Source of the DNA: Lytechinus pictus
Taxonomy: Eukaryota; Echinodermata; Echinoidea; Temnopleuroida; Toxopneustidae
Reading direction: 5' to 3'
DNA: 64,000 bases
Assembly (NCBI RefSeq): GCF_037042905.1
Contig: NC_087251.1
Coordinates: forward strand, 35,768,501 to 35,832,500
Both the position numbers and the translations under genes were made by a program. The notes beneath the pieces are model-generated. The model searched no databases and was not told where the DNA came from. It was given only the letters and a program-made list of their open reading frames with translations. Shown one piece after another: positions 12,728-23,500 of the stretch (its first letter is position 1; every line of letters starts with the position of its first letter).

Positions 12728-14078
12728 ATGTTGTCTGGACGTGATTTATACTCGGTCACAAAAACCCGGCACAGAACAGTAGCATTAAGTTCTGATATGC
12801 TTCTTCCTTCCATATACCTCCAATATGTCTTTGCATGTCCAACTCATTATAATCAATAAAAAAGGAGCAAAATACATACAGACAATGATGCTTGAGCTGT
12901 TTCAGGTCTACTGCACATGCTCTACAGTGCATATACCGGAAATGATTATTGAGACTGTTTCGATCAGGTCTACTGTACATATATATTCAAGTGCGTATGC
13001 ATTACTCGCCATTACTTCCCAAGAAGGTTTGTCATTTAATTGGGAGCGATTAGTTAATGTCAATAAAATTTGAGCTTCCCTTTTCTCTCAAGGTTCGCTG
13101 TTTTTCCGAGTGTTCCATGCTACATCCACTACAATACCCTGTTTCAGTTTCGTAACAAGAGAGATCCTATATGCACATTCAATGACCCAATTATGATTTT
13201 TGTCTGTGTGTTAGCTTTGTCATGTGTGAGTAAAAAGTATGCAAAAATAGTAAAATTATGTATATCGAAATTAGGTTTTCTTACTTAGATAAGATCAGGG
13301 ACGTCTCACGTCCCTGATTAGGCCTACTATGCAGGCATTATAATTATTTGGACTGTCTCTGAACTTTTTAGGGATCTGGTATATTCTTTCACTCCAGAGT
13401 CATAATTTGACAAATTTTCTAACCACTTTCATTCAAACATTATGTCCAGATGTTGTATTACGTAATATTATCTATAGTTGCTATGGAAAATGTGCTGCTT
13501 AGCAACTGTTGCTATACATGGTTGGAATGTTTCTTGGTATGTGATTATAAACTGGGAGCTTCGAAGTCAAAATATAGTTTTTGAAATGTAGATAACACTC
13601 CAAAAATGGTGGTTGGCAAGGTAAATATGTTACCTAGCAACTGTTGCTATACGAGAAGAGGTCAGGTTGGCACCCCCTGCTAAAAATGTTCAGCACTATT
13701 TTCTCTACCTGTCAGCCAAATTTCATGCTTATACCATAATCTGAACAATTCTTGCTATTTTTTGCACCGATCATCTAGACTAAAATAAAAAAAATCAACT
13801 TTGAGCAGCCAATCGGGGAAAATATGGGTGAAAAAAAAATTGCCCCCCCCCTATTGGCGGAGGCTGGATCCGCCCCTGAAGTGGGTATTGGAGCAAATGA
13901 ATATCGGACCAAACGACATTACATTACGAGAAGTTAACAAAATGTGCCGTCAATGTTCTGCAGTTACCAAAACATGTCATAGATTCGGCACATTTTGGTA
14001 AATTGCCAAAATGTGCAATTTACCAAAATGTGCCGTGACAAAAATTAGTCGTCATTCGCTACAACCACAGTTAAAACG

Positions 14079-14215
14079 CCTCGCTGATCTCGTATTTTGT
14101 TAAAAGGTGTACCATGGCGGTAGCATTGGTGAACCCTTCTTTTGGCCCGGTCTTTTGGAATTCCCACTTCATACCAGTTCGTACCATATCAATGCGAGAG
14201 TCAACACAAAACCAT
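14079..14215 (+). repeat. Dispersed repeat fragment, copy 2
   Basis: It matches 1150-1300. The following segment 14236-14280, and then 14556-14640 after the MITE, continues the similarity with 2690-2830. That shows the MITE at 14282-14547 entered this older repeat. Confidence 0.6.
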
Positions 14216-14281
14216 TCTTTTGTTGTAGGCTTTATTTGCATTTCAATTTGGCTAAAACTATTACAGACGTATACTGTATTA

Positions 14282-14547
14282 CAGAGGCGGATCCAGGATT
14301 TTACAAAGGGGGGGGGGGGCAAATGTTTTAAAGGAAAAATTTGACAAGCAAAAAAAAAAGGTTTTCAACCACAAATTAAGGGTATTTCGTACGAAAGAGT
14401 AATTCGTACCCGAAAAAAGGGTCTTTCATTTCAAAAGAGGTGGCACACCTCTGTTTTCATGGCATTTTTAAATTACAAATTTTTAATTTTGCTTCTCAAA
14501 GGGGGGCACGTGCCCCCTGTGCCCCCCCCCCCCTGGATCAGCGCCTG
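14282..14547. mobile_element. hAT-type MITE with 8-bp target duplication
   Basis: The left end CAGAGGCGGATCCAGG and right end CTGGATCAGCGCCTG are imperfect inverted repeats. They are flanked by CTGTATTA (14274-14281) and CTGTATTG (14548-14555), a 7/8 match at the 8-bp duplication length typical of hAT elements. Inside are G and C runs, a GACAAGCAAAAAAAA motif and GGGGGGCACGTGCCCCC. No coding capacity. Confidence 0.8.
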
Positions 14548-14634
14548 CTGTATTGCAATCTAAATATTATGTACATTGTAGACCTTTCCAATATTTTATA
14601 TTCATGAGTACGCCTTATACTATCCATTTGCCTC

Positions 14635-14730
14635 AGGGGCGGATCCAGGATTTTCAAGGGGGGCACATTTTCCCGAGGAAAAAATTGATATTTCGTCTAC
14701 GCAAAAGTTTTGACAAGCAAAAAGAAAAGA
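14635..14730 (+). mobile_element. Left terminus of another hAT-like element
   Basis: CAGGGGCGGATCCAGG at 14635 is followed by a G run and GACAAGCAAAAAG, the same terminal and subterminal arrangement as the neighbouring MITE. No matching right end with an 8-bp duplication was found, so the element may be truncated or its end may have diverged. Confidence 0.5.
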
Positions 14731-15478
14731 TTTGCCCTATTATGTGTGAATTTATTCATGTCCGCATGATGCATTCATGTGTTAGAGTGATTGTAAAAAC
14801 TTCGGAAGCATTCTTTAAAGAAGATCACTTGACTTTATCGTTTGTTACATTTGAAGGCCCTATTTAATATTGTTCATATGAAAGAATAAAACACCCTCGA
14901 AGAAAAAAATCATAGTCACGCAGACAAGTTCAAGATATCAGTGCCTGAAGAGTTATTGATTTCTCTGCATGGGACAATATTTGTTACATGCGCGTATTAA
15001 TTAAATGAAATTGGGATGATATTTATGGTCATTTTAACGGCGTTTTTTTTTTCGTTTTTTTTTAGGCTCTAAATATTTTTAGCACTTAATCTCCGGGGCT
15101 GAGAAAAAAGGCGTCGATCGGGGGGGGGTCGCCCCTCCAAATAATTTTTACGACTTTAAAAAAAATGCAATGCAAATATATGTTTTAAAAAGCATTGGAG
15201 AGCACTCTAAAACTTCACATAAGAATAGTGTTAAACATACCATATTGTCAATTTTCAGTGTACTTTGCACTCAAAAGTCTGTATTATGATTTTATCATGA
15301 TGTCCCCCCCCCCCCCCCATCCATCCGAAACATGGATCGCCAACCCTGGCAGTGAACAGGATGAATATTCATTTCAAAATGAATTTCCTGTATTCCGTGA
15401 ACAGTTGTAAAACGTAAAGTTTACTTAATCTAAGAGTGGTTGAAACTGAAAATTAAACATAGGGTCCTACCAAATTAA

Positions 15479-16083
15479 AGGGATGGTCCGGGCTGAACGT
15501 ATTTATATTTAAATAAATAGAGTAAAATTCACAAAGCGCAATTCTGAAAATTTCATCAAAACCGGATAACAAATAACAAAGTTATTGAATTTTAAATTTT
15601 ATCAATATTTTGTGAAAACAGTCATATGCACATCATCATGAATATTTATTAGGTGGGCTGATGGTGTCACATCCCCACTTTCCTTTTTCTTATGTTATTA
15701 CATAAAATCATAATTCTTTCATTTTTGCATACATGTGTAAGTGATGTGTCTCCATTATGATGAAATAAGTTGTAGCAATAAATATCTAATGCACTAATCA
15801 GTTGTCAGTCCAATATTGTTATAGTTCTTGGTAGAAAAAAATTTGAATAAACCTAATTTCATATAATAAAATACAAAAAAACAAGTGGGGATATGATATC
15901 ATCAGCCCACCCAATGAATATTCATGAAGACATGCTTAGAACTGTTTCACCGGAATAATGCAAATCTTGAAAATTCAATAACTTCGTTATTTGTTATCCG
16001 ATTTTGATGAAATTTCAGCATTTTGCTCCGTGAATTTTACTCTATTTATTTAAATGTAAATATTTTCAGCCCGGACCATCCAT
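15479..16083. mobile_element. TTAA-flanked foldback MITE, copy 1
   Basis: Long inverted arms begin AGGGATGGTCCGGGCTGAA and end TTCAGCCCGGACCATCCAT, with TTAA at 15475-15478 and 16084-16087. TTAA duplications are characteristic of piggyBac and Kolobok groups. The arms (about 200 bp) include the AATAACAAAGTTATTGAAT block and a TCATCAGCCCACC block. A second copy with the same flanks is at 54042-54592, and a decayed relative at 44296-44700. No open frame of note. Confidence 0.8.
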
Positions 16084-16287
16084 TTAAGTGAATTTACGTA
16101 TAAGGAACCTCGATATAAGAAGCAGGGGACAGAATGGGAATGATGGAAAGGATCGGGAGAAAGTTAAAACGGGAACGAATGAGAAAGAAAGAGCGTTGGA
16201 AAGAATAAATAAATGATTTTTTTTCTTAGGTTTTTATACACCCCATTTTCAAGCAACCTCTCTCTCTTTGTTTGTTTTGTTACACAG

Positions 16288-16417
16288 ATGGGAAAGAAAA
16301 AAAATTGGAAGAAGTCGCGACGGGCGTCTGATCCACAGCCTCCATCCAAGGAGACAAGTGTACCTCATTCATCTCATTCTCCTGCTCCTGCGCCCCCTTC
16401 AGATGCAGCTCCATCAG
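16288..16417 (+). CDS. SAMD9-like gene, coding exon 1 (predicted)
   Basis: An ATG immediately follows a pyrimidine-rich acceptor (TTTGTTACACAG), and the exon ends at CAG|GTATTTG, leaving one base over (phase 1). It encodes 43 residues starting MGKKKNWKKSRR, a basic patch that could be a nuclear or nucleic-acid-binding tail, then a Pro/Ser-rich stretch. The acceptor in front of the ATG implies a non-coding 5' exon further upstream, which was not located. The last 23 bases of the exon also occur at 7519-7541 within a duplicated block. The four exons together total 4,815 nt, divisible by three, with matching phase at each joint. Start choice is inference. Confidence 0.6.
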
Positions 16418-17139
16418 GTATTTGAACTTCCGAAAGAGGGTCAGAGCCTGACTTTGACGGGGTATAAATGTGCCTGAAAATTTCGACAAGCAACACATTT
16501 CGTACCCTAACAAATTGACAAGCAAAAAAAAGATAAATGAATAAAGGTCATCGCTCATTATTTTTTTTACGGGGTGCAGCTGCATACCCCCCCCCCCTCC
16601 CCACATCCACGCCTTGAAGGTTCAGAACGACATAAATGTAATTCAGATAATCACATGCCTCTCATTTAAAGTCTGCTTCCCACATCAACATCAAAGTGGT
16701 TTTAATAAAAATGGAAAATCGATCTAGTTCAAACATAGTGTCAGTTGTGGGAACGATCTAAAATGTGTTCGAACAGAATTTAATGCAATCACAGTATTTA
16801 TGAAAAAAGTGCTTAACTATTCTGGTGCAGTGCTGAAAAAAATGACAAAACAAGCACGACATTCTAGACAGGTGTCGGATCTTTTCCCGACATCTGAAAA
16901 CAGAGACTTCTACCGTTACAGTGACGAAAACTACGATGCATTTTAGTCTTATCACCATTTACTTGAACTAGATATATAGCTTGCTGAGAAAGCTGTGTTA
17001 CATTGACATGATTGGGGTCGAACCAAAAGTACGAGGCATCTGTAACCTGGACTATCGTACTTGGATTATTTTTATCACTAATTTTGTCTAATTAACCCAT
17101 CAACTTGTCATGGTTTTATTAACTTTTTTTATCTTGCAG

Positions 17140-17292
17140 ATGAATCTCCCACGATCGTGGCTGATGGGAAGACTTTAATTTTTAGGAAAAATGCCACAAT
17201 CAATCGTGGCGATGTAAACACATTCCATGTTGGAGACGTTTATCATCATGACCATACTCATGAGGAACATGGCGGATCTACAGGATTCGAGG
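17140..17292 (+). CDS. SAMD9-like gene, coding exon 2 (predicted)
   Basis: The acceptor TTTTTTATCTTGCAG and donor GAGG|GTGAG bracket 153 nt with both ends in phase 1, so the exon can be skipped without a frameshift. It encodes about 51 residues with a short strand-like part (DGKTLIFRKNATINRGDV) and a His/Asp/Glu-rich end (HVGDVYHHDHTHEEH) that looks able to bind metal, though no family is recognised. In the unspliced frame the exon is open throughout and joins exons 1 and 3 without a stop. Confidence 0.6.
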
Positions 17293-17697
17293 GTGAGATC
17301 GTGTATTTCTTTTCCCTTTGATGGAGATTAGACCTATATCATTAGATATGTGTTTATGGGATCAAGCAGATGTACTAGGCTCTGTAGCTCATATCGATCT
17401 CTCCCTCTCTTTCTCTTTCCCTTATTACTCTTTTCCATCTTTCCCTCTATTTTGTTTTCTCTCATACTCGACAGGGAGGACAATACTTTTTTCAAAATAC
17501 TTTTCTCAGCAAGATCGTGCGCTATGTTTACATAATGTTTACATCTGTGTCCTTGTTTGCATATTGCTGCACTTGCCTTTATAAAATCATGTATATAGTT
17601 TCTCATTTTTCCAGTGAGAGACACAAAATTACGTATTCTTTAAATTCAGATAAGTATCTTGATTATTCACAATCAAGAATCGTTTCTCCTTTTATAG

Positions 17698-18129
17698 AAA
17701 TGGAAGTGGAAGTAGACATCGAACCTTTACCAGATTCTGCAACAACGGGAGAGGTTGATGCTGATGCTACTCCTGAAGCTGATCCTAGAATCCTGAAGCT
17801 CATGCAGAGAATTTTCGCCAATTGCCACAACGTGGAAAAATGGAAAGAGAACACAGACTTTTGCGCCAAATTAAAGACCCTCTTTGAAGAGCAAGGCGCC
17901 CTTCTCAGTAAGGCTCAGTTTGATTCCGTTCATTTCTTCGTTCGTGTCAATGTTGGGCCCAACAGGGATGCCTTCATTCAAGCCTGTAACGACCGTGACA
18001 GCACCTTCTTCCAAGGCTTGACAAGTCTCCTGGTAACTCCAGAACTCGAAGAAGCTGCTGGAATGAAACTCAGACTGAGATTGGCTGTCAAAGACACACC
18101 AGCAAAAGATGTCGTCTCGGCACCAAAAG
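17698..18129 (+). CDS. SAMD9-like gene, coding exon 3: uncharacterised helical domain
   Basis: The acceptor CTCCTTTTATAG and donor AAAG|GTACC bracket 432 nt, again phase 1 at both ends. It encodes an acidic leader (MEVEVDIEPLPDSA) followed by about 105 residues of predicted amphipathic helices: ILKLMQRIFANC, FCAKLKTLFEEQGALL, FDSVHFFVRVNV and FFQGLTSLLVTPELEEAAG. Size and helical pattern suggest an adaptor module, but the sequence does not match a CARD, death-effector or Pyrin domain that I can recognise. Codon usage and the lack of repeats mark it as real coding sequence. The joint to the large exon at 31227 spans 13.1 kb and completes a Val codon. Confidence 0.65.
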
Positions 18130-19079
18130 GTACCTTAGCTTTATACAAAATAATATATTATTCTCATAAGCCTGTAATTTGGGAAGCCACAGAGCTTTCA
18201 CTCTGAAACAAAATTCGGTGTCAAAGTTTTCGGATGCATCCTTGCGATGTGCATAAATACTATGTTTCAAGAACAATATCATACCTGAAGGCAGCAAAAA
18301 GCATTCTCTGACATTATGATAACGTGATTAATGACTCGTTTTAAACTTTGGGGTATATTTTGTTCGAAGCATCTCCTTTCCAAGGTGAAAGGAAGAATAG
18401 TCCTGCATCACCCCTCCCCTTTACGCTTTAAGACCTCCGCACACCTCACGACTGGTCCACGGTCCGATTTGGGGGGAAATCGCATTTTGCTTATTTTCTT
18501 AAAATATGAATGAATATAATATCTTAATTTGAGGTTTAAATTAACTGTAAGAATACTTATATTAAAAAAAGATGATTGCAAGCCTTTATTTTGGAATAAA
18601 GGCCAAATTAATGTAGAACCGTATCCAATCTTGCGACGTCATTACAACTAGATATCAAATTCTCTTTCTCTAATAAGGATGGTAGCATATTCATTAATTT
18701 CAACATATGCATTAGTACGATGATTTAGAACTTTACAGAGTAAGAGGTTCCATGCCTCAATATTCGCATCAAATTTCACTGCGTTTTACTCCAAAAATCA
18801 GATCACAGACCAATTATAAGGTGTGCGGTGTGGCCTTCACTTATTCATGTGCTGACTGCGATGGACAGCGATCCCTTGGGACAGGGGTATCTCCTCCCCC
18901 CCCCCCCCACCTTGGGAATGTTGCTTATGAGGCGAGACGTATGAATTTTCTTTGGGCCAAAATATGCTACGGTATTGAGGTAAAAGCTGGGGGCGTAACC
19001 ATGGTAACAGACATCGGTTGCATGATGTGAACAGGAATGTTAAGCACACCAAGCCTGAGCGCCTGAACGACCAGATTTC
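18130..19079 (+). other. Start of the 13.1-kb intron 3
   Basis: This stretch is AT-rich intron sequence after the GTACCTTAG donor, with no exon-like frame and one poly-C run at about 18898-18909. Intron 3 (18130-31226) is otherwise made of the elements listed separately up to 30995. Confidence 0.5.
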
Positions 19080-19206
19080 ATTTTTTTCCCCCTTCTCTCT
19101 TTTTCATTTCTTGTCCAATTTTCTTCCACTTCCGCTTTCTTTCTTTCGTTTCCTCTTCTCACTTTACTTTTCCCTCACTTTCTTTCTCTCCTCCCCTATG
19201 ATATTC

Positions 19207-19251
<45 letters not shown>

Positions 19252-19382
19252 GGGCGAAAATCTCTCCTTCAAGATAGGGGGACACAATTGAGTTTTCCGT
19301 TTTTATGTTCTACAGAGTTACTAACTCAAACACACACACACCATCACACACACACACACATATATATTTATATACATATATA

Positions 19383-19438
<56 letters not shown>

Positions 19439-19440
19439 TG
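19080..19440 (+). repeat. Pyrimidine tract and TA/CA microsatellites
   Basis: A CT-rich tract (about 19080-19200) is followed by (TA)n at about 19210-19248, then CA repeats and a second (TA)n at about 19360-19435 that abuts the first SINE. Confidence 0.85.
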
Positions 19441-19610
19441 AAAGAAATGGATGAAGAGAACAATGGTAGGCGTAGCTTAAATCAAGGTTCCCCAGAGCTA
19501 TCTACCCTTTTTGGAAAAATTGGTGATGCCGAAAAAAATGTCTCTGCCGGGAATCGAACCCGGGCCCCCAGCTTTGAACGCCGGTGCCTTAACCACTAGA
19601 CCACAGAGAC
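19438..19610 (-). mobile_element. tRNA-headed SINE, family 1, copy 1
   Basis: Read on the minus strand it starts with a complete tRNA-like head (19540-19610), followed by a body of about 100 nt that includes TTTTTTTCGGCATCACCAAT and GGGGAACCTTGATTTAAGC, and ends beside a (TA)n run. The same body follows the heads at 19687 and 47470. The head-to-head partner lies 76 bp away. The frame across it, with NRTRAP-like residues, is the translation of a tRNA-like head and not a protein gene. Confidence 0.8.
19540..19610 (-). tRNA. tRNA-like head, anticodon loop reads UCA
   Basis: The 71-nt sequence folds as a full cloverleaf: acceptor GTCTCTG/CAGAGAC (7 bp, perfect), D stem GTCT/AGGC, anticodon stem CCGGC/GCTGG, 4-nt variable loop, T stem CCGGG/CCCGG and T loop TTCGATT. 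The anticodon loop is GTTCAAA; with T at position 33 the anticodon is UCA, which would read UGA. Position 32 is G, which is unusual. The overall sequence (TGGTCTAGTGGTTAAGGC) is like tRNA-Glu, so the loop may be a shifted UUC. As a SINE head it may not be charged, although boxes A and B are intact. Confidence 0.6.
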
Positions 19611-19686
19611 GGGTTAGTGGATAGGGCGACCCCGATCCAATTGACCGTCAGATAGACAGATTTTCGACACCATACCAATTATAATT

Positions 19687-19860
19687 TCCTTTGTGGTCTA
19701 GTGGTTAAGGCACCGGCGTTCAAAGCTGGGGGCCCGGGTTCGATTCCCGGCAGAGACATTTTTTCGGCATCACCAATTTTTCCAAAAAGGGTAGATAGCT
19801 CTGGGGAACCTTGATTTAAGCTACGCCTACCATTGTCCTCTTCATCCATTTCTTTCACAC
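19687..19860 (+). mobile_element. tRNA-headed SINE, family 1, copy 2
   Basis: The head at 19687-19757 is identical to copy 1 from the D arm to the 3' end, but the 5' acceptor strand reads TCCTTTG and no longer pairs well. The body follows to about 19860. It forms an inverted pair with copy 1, so a transcript of either strand across both could fold into a hairpin with stems of about 170 bp. Confidence 0.8.
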
Positions 19861-19912
19861 AATATTTAAATATAAAAAAAGAGTTGCCAAAGCTGTAGTA
19901 CATGTATAACTT

Positions 19913-19950
<38 letters not shown>

Positions 19951-19956
<6 letters not shown>

Positions 19957-20240
19957 GCAATGGAGATACACACCTGAAAGTTGACCCTGAGTCAACCGAC
20001 TTGAAGTCAGTTTACTCAGAGTCATGTTCAGGACTTATAATTTTTTTGAGCTCGGAGAGTGTACTACGGGCGGCAATGGAGTGCTTTCACGATGGGAAAC
20101 ACAGTTGGGGGGTGTGATCGCTTATTAGAACAGCCACTACGTACATTCATAGACCTGCTGTGTGTTCTGCGGAGCGAGAGCTGATTTTGTGAAATAGTGT
20201 AGTCTTATTCCAGGAACGAATAAATAACTTTTTAAAAAAG
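19951..20240 (+). repeat. Dispersed repeat, inverted partner at 26255-26705
   Basis: The block from GCAGCAATGGAGATACACAC through TTATTCCAGGAACGAATAAA matches the reverse complement of 26255-26705, including AACCGACTTGAAGTCAGTTT and GGACTTATAATTTTTT. Both copies are joined at the same side to a (TA)n run. It may be the 3' portion of a retroelement; no protein frame was identified. Confidence 0.65.
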
Positions 20241-20516
20241 AGTAAAATTTGGAAAAAAAATTTGTAGTTGAATAATATGGTTCCAAGATTAATCACCAAA
20301 ATATTTGTTCATTCAATTCAATTTGGATTACATCCAATTAAGTGTACTGAGGCCTAGATTAGTAGGGTTTCCAGGGCTGCAGTTGGGGGGCAGTTGATAT
20401 TTGAATTAACAATATGATAAAAATGAAAACAAAGGTAGATCGACTTGATTTCGATGTATACATAACATATCATAGATCCTGTCCATGTCTCTTTTTTTTT
20501 TTTGGGGGGGGGGGGG

Positions 20517-23500
20517 TGTTGCACCCACAAATGTAATAACGCCCACAAATGTAATAACACTTTACCCACAAATGTAATAACACTTTACCCACAAATGTAA
20601 TAATTTCACCCACAAATGTAATAATGCACTTTACCCACAAATGTAATAATTTTTGATCGCCCACAAATGTAATAATGACTTTACCCACAAATGTAATAAA
20701 TTTGAAGGGATTTTTGGCGAATCCGTTCTAAACTAAAATCCTATAGTAATGCGTTCATATTGCACAAAAGTGCAGTCTTTTTTCCAGACCCGGTTAATTG
20801 AACATTATAGTACAAGTCCAAAGTCTTTTTCCAGACCCGGTTGTTTCAAAATTATAATATATGTCCAAAGTCTTTTTTCCAGACCCGGTTAATTAAAAAA
20901 TTATAATGCAAGTCCAAAGTCTTTTTTTCAGACCCGGTCGTTTCAAACATTATAATATAAGTTGGCGACCCCAACTCAAGCTCTGCTTTCCGGGTTTTCG
21001 CCTCCTTCAAAATTGTGTCAAAATATATACTGTATTCGTTACTATGTCAAATATTATTTTGTATCTGTTTGAAGGAAATAAATGTGATTTTCAATTCAAA
21101 ATTCAATTTAAAAAAAAATTCAATTCAAAGTCTTTTTTCCAGACCTGGTTAATAAAACATTATAGTACAATTCCAGAGTCTTTTTTCCAGACCAGGTTGT
21201 TTCAAAAATTTTAATATAAGTCCAAAGTCTTTTTTTTCAGACCCGGTTGTTTCAAATTTTTTTATATAAGTCCAAAGTCTTTTTTTTCAGACCCGGTTGT
21301 TTCAAAATTTTTGATATAAGTCCAAAGTCTTTTTCCAGACCCGGTTATTTCAAAAATTATAATATAAGTACAAACTAAGTTACGTTAATGGTATTGCAGA
21401 AAAAAAATGAGAATCGAGCTTAGTCTTTTCTCAAGACCCAGTTAATTAAAACTGGTGGAATTAATGTCTTTTTTGTTGTTTAACTTATACGGCGTATATT
21501 GTGAATATATGCGCTAAGAGTAAATTGAGAATCAAGCGTAGTCTTTTCTCCAGACCCGGTTACTTAAAACTAAAAACTAAACCCTATAGCAATGTGTTCA
21601 TATAGCACAAAAGTGCAAAGTCTTTTTTCCAGACCCGGATAATTAAACAATTACAATATAAGTCCAAAGTCTTTCCTCCAGACCCGGCTATTAAAAATTG
21701 AATTAAAAAACTTCAAATCTAAGACCAATTTTCCAAAGTTTCACCCAGTAAAAAAAATATGTCTTTACCCCACATCCATTTTTTTTAAATAGTACTACGA
21801 CCCAAACAAAACATTGTAATAATGCATGGGCAAAGCAAACATCCTTTCTCCAGACTTGGTTATTATTTGAAAAAAATAAAATAGTTTTTACAAATATTCT
21901 AAAACGAATACCCAATAATCTAATTACTGTGGAATAACATGAAGACCGATTGTCGAAGATCGACTTTCCTCCAGACACAATTATTTCAAGAATAAAAAAA
22001 ATCAATAAAACCCAACCCTCTAAAACGATTCTTAGAACCAACAATCCTCAAATTAAGACCATCCATGTAGAAAAGCACATGTTTAGAGCGTTGTCTTTAT
22101 TCCAGTCCCAGTAATTTAAAAATGATTTAAACAATCTTAAAAACAAAAGACTTTGTCATATTCTTATTCTTTTGGAATAACACGAGTATTATGCTTAGTC
22201 TTTCAAATATTGAAAAAAAAAATCACAGCTAAGACCAATCTTTAAAATTAAACCCACTTGAAATGCTTGGGCTTAGAGTGTTGTCTTTACCCCTCACCCA
22301 GTTCTCTTTAAAATACAAATTAAGCGAAATATTAATCTTAGAACTTAGACCCCAGCACCTTCCAAACTATAAAACCCTTGTGATAACGCATACTTAATTT
22401 CACCAGACCAGTTTATTGAAAAAAAGACAGAACAAACAAAAAAATAACCCTCTTCCAGCCTAACATCCTGTAATAAATGATGTAATTAAACGTTCATTTT
22501 TCTTCCAGGCAAACAAATTTATAATAAAAAACAACATCAAAATGAGTTGTTGACTGACGTTTTATCCGACACTGGTAGCACTGCTTCTTAGCCAATCAAC
22601 ATCAGGAACAGTTGTCAGATCTGACAACTTGTCGGACATAAATGTTGATGAAATACTCCCCCAATCATCTTATTCATGTTGAACAGGCACAAGAATATGA
22701 TTGAGTCTTTAGTTATGAGGATTTCATTTATCTTATTTTTTAAATTACAAGGTCTGGAATAAAGAAAACTCTCTAAACTTTTATTTCTTGAAAGTTCTTT
22801 TAGTTTGAAGGATAGTTGGGCCTTAGATTCTGTTATTTTTTTTAAATGATTTTGGTTATTTTGAAATATTTGGGTATGGAGGAAAGACTACACCATATTT
22901 CCATGTTAGTCAATGTTGATAAGATTGCAGGTTCTTTGTTTTGTTGTTGTTGTGTTTTAAATGACTTTTATAACTGGGTCTGGAGGAAAGACTACGCTAT
23001 ATTTCCATGTTTTTCAACATAAAGAGGATCGTGGGTCTTTGTTTGCTTTTTTATTATTACTAATTTATTGTAATTATTCATCATTTCTTATTTGAAAGAT
23101 CTGGGTCTGGAGGAAAGACAACGCTATATTTCCATGTTATTCAACATAAATAGGATCGTGGGTCTTTGTTTGCTTTTTTTATTATTACTAATTTATTATT
23201 ATTATTATTATTTATCTATTTGTTATTTGAAAGATCTGGGTCTGGATGAAAGACTACGCTATATTTCCATGTAATTTAACATCTACAAGAGAGTTGGGGT
23301 CTTTGTTACTTTTCCACCAGTTTTAATTAACTGGGTCTGGAGAAAAGACTAAGCTCGATTCTCATTTCATTCCACTAGAATATCATTATTGTGTCTTAGT
23401 TTGGACTTATAATAATTTTGAAATTACAGGGTCTGGAAAAAAAGACTGACATATATTATAATTTTTTAAACGGCCGGGTCTGGAAAAAAGACTTTGGACG

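Larger units (their letters stand above)
10681..13782. mobile_element. 3.1-kb TIR element inserted in the hAT-like copy A
   Basis: The ends are TAGTCTAGGTGATTGGTG and CACCGATCATCTAGACTA. Inverted similarity reaches about 150 bp inward, through the GGCAGGGGGTGCCAAC block at about 10773 and its complement at about 13665, and blocks such as AGCAACGGTTGCTA recur inside. The homologous site in copy B (about 51741-51770) lacks it: there CTTCAAAGAAA runs directly into CCAAAAAAAATCAACTTTG. No transposase frame is visible, so it is non-autonomous. A run of A at the junction hides the duplication, which may be AAA. Confidence 0.75.
8798..13876 (+). mobile_element. hAT-like non-autonomous element carrying a GC-hairpin array (copy A)
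   Basis: It is bounded by AGGCGGATCCAGG on the left and CTGGATCCGCCCCTG on the right, the CAGGGGCGGATCCAGG-type TIR seen repeatedly in this window. From about 8975 to 10600 it holds diverged units of 150-200 bp, each with a version of GCTCGCGCTTCGCGCTCGC. Positions 10681-13782 are a later insertion. The same element occurs at 49928-51845 without that insertion. The target duplication here is not clear because the flanks are themselves repeats of GGTATTGGACCAA type. Confidence 0.65.

Noticed and set aside
19018-19599. 193-residue frame ending with an NRTRAP-like stretch
   Set aside because: It crosses microsatellites, a SINE body and a tRNA-like head; such peptides arise from tRNA-headed repeats.
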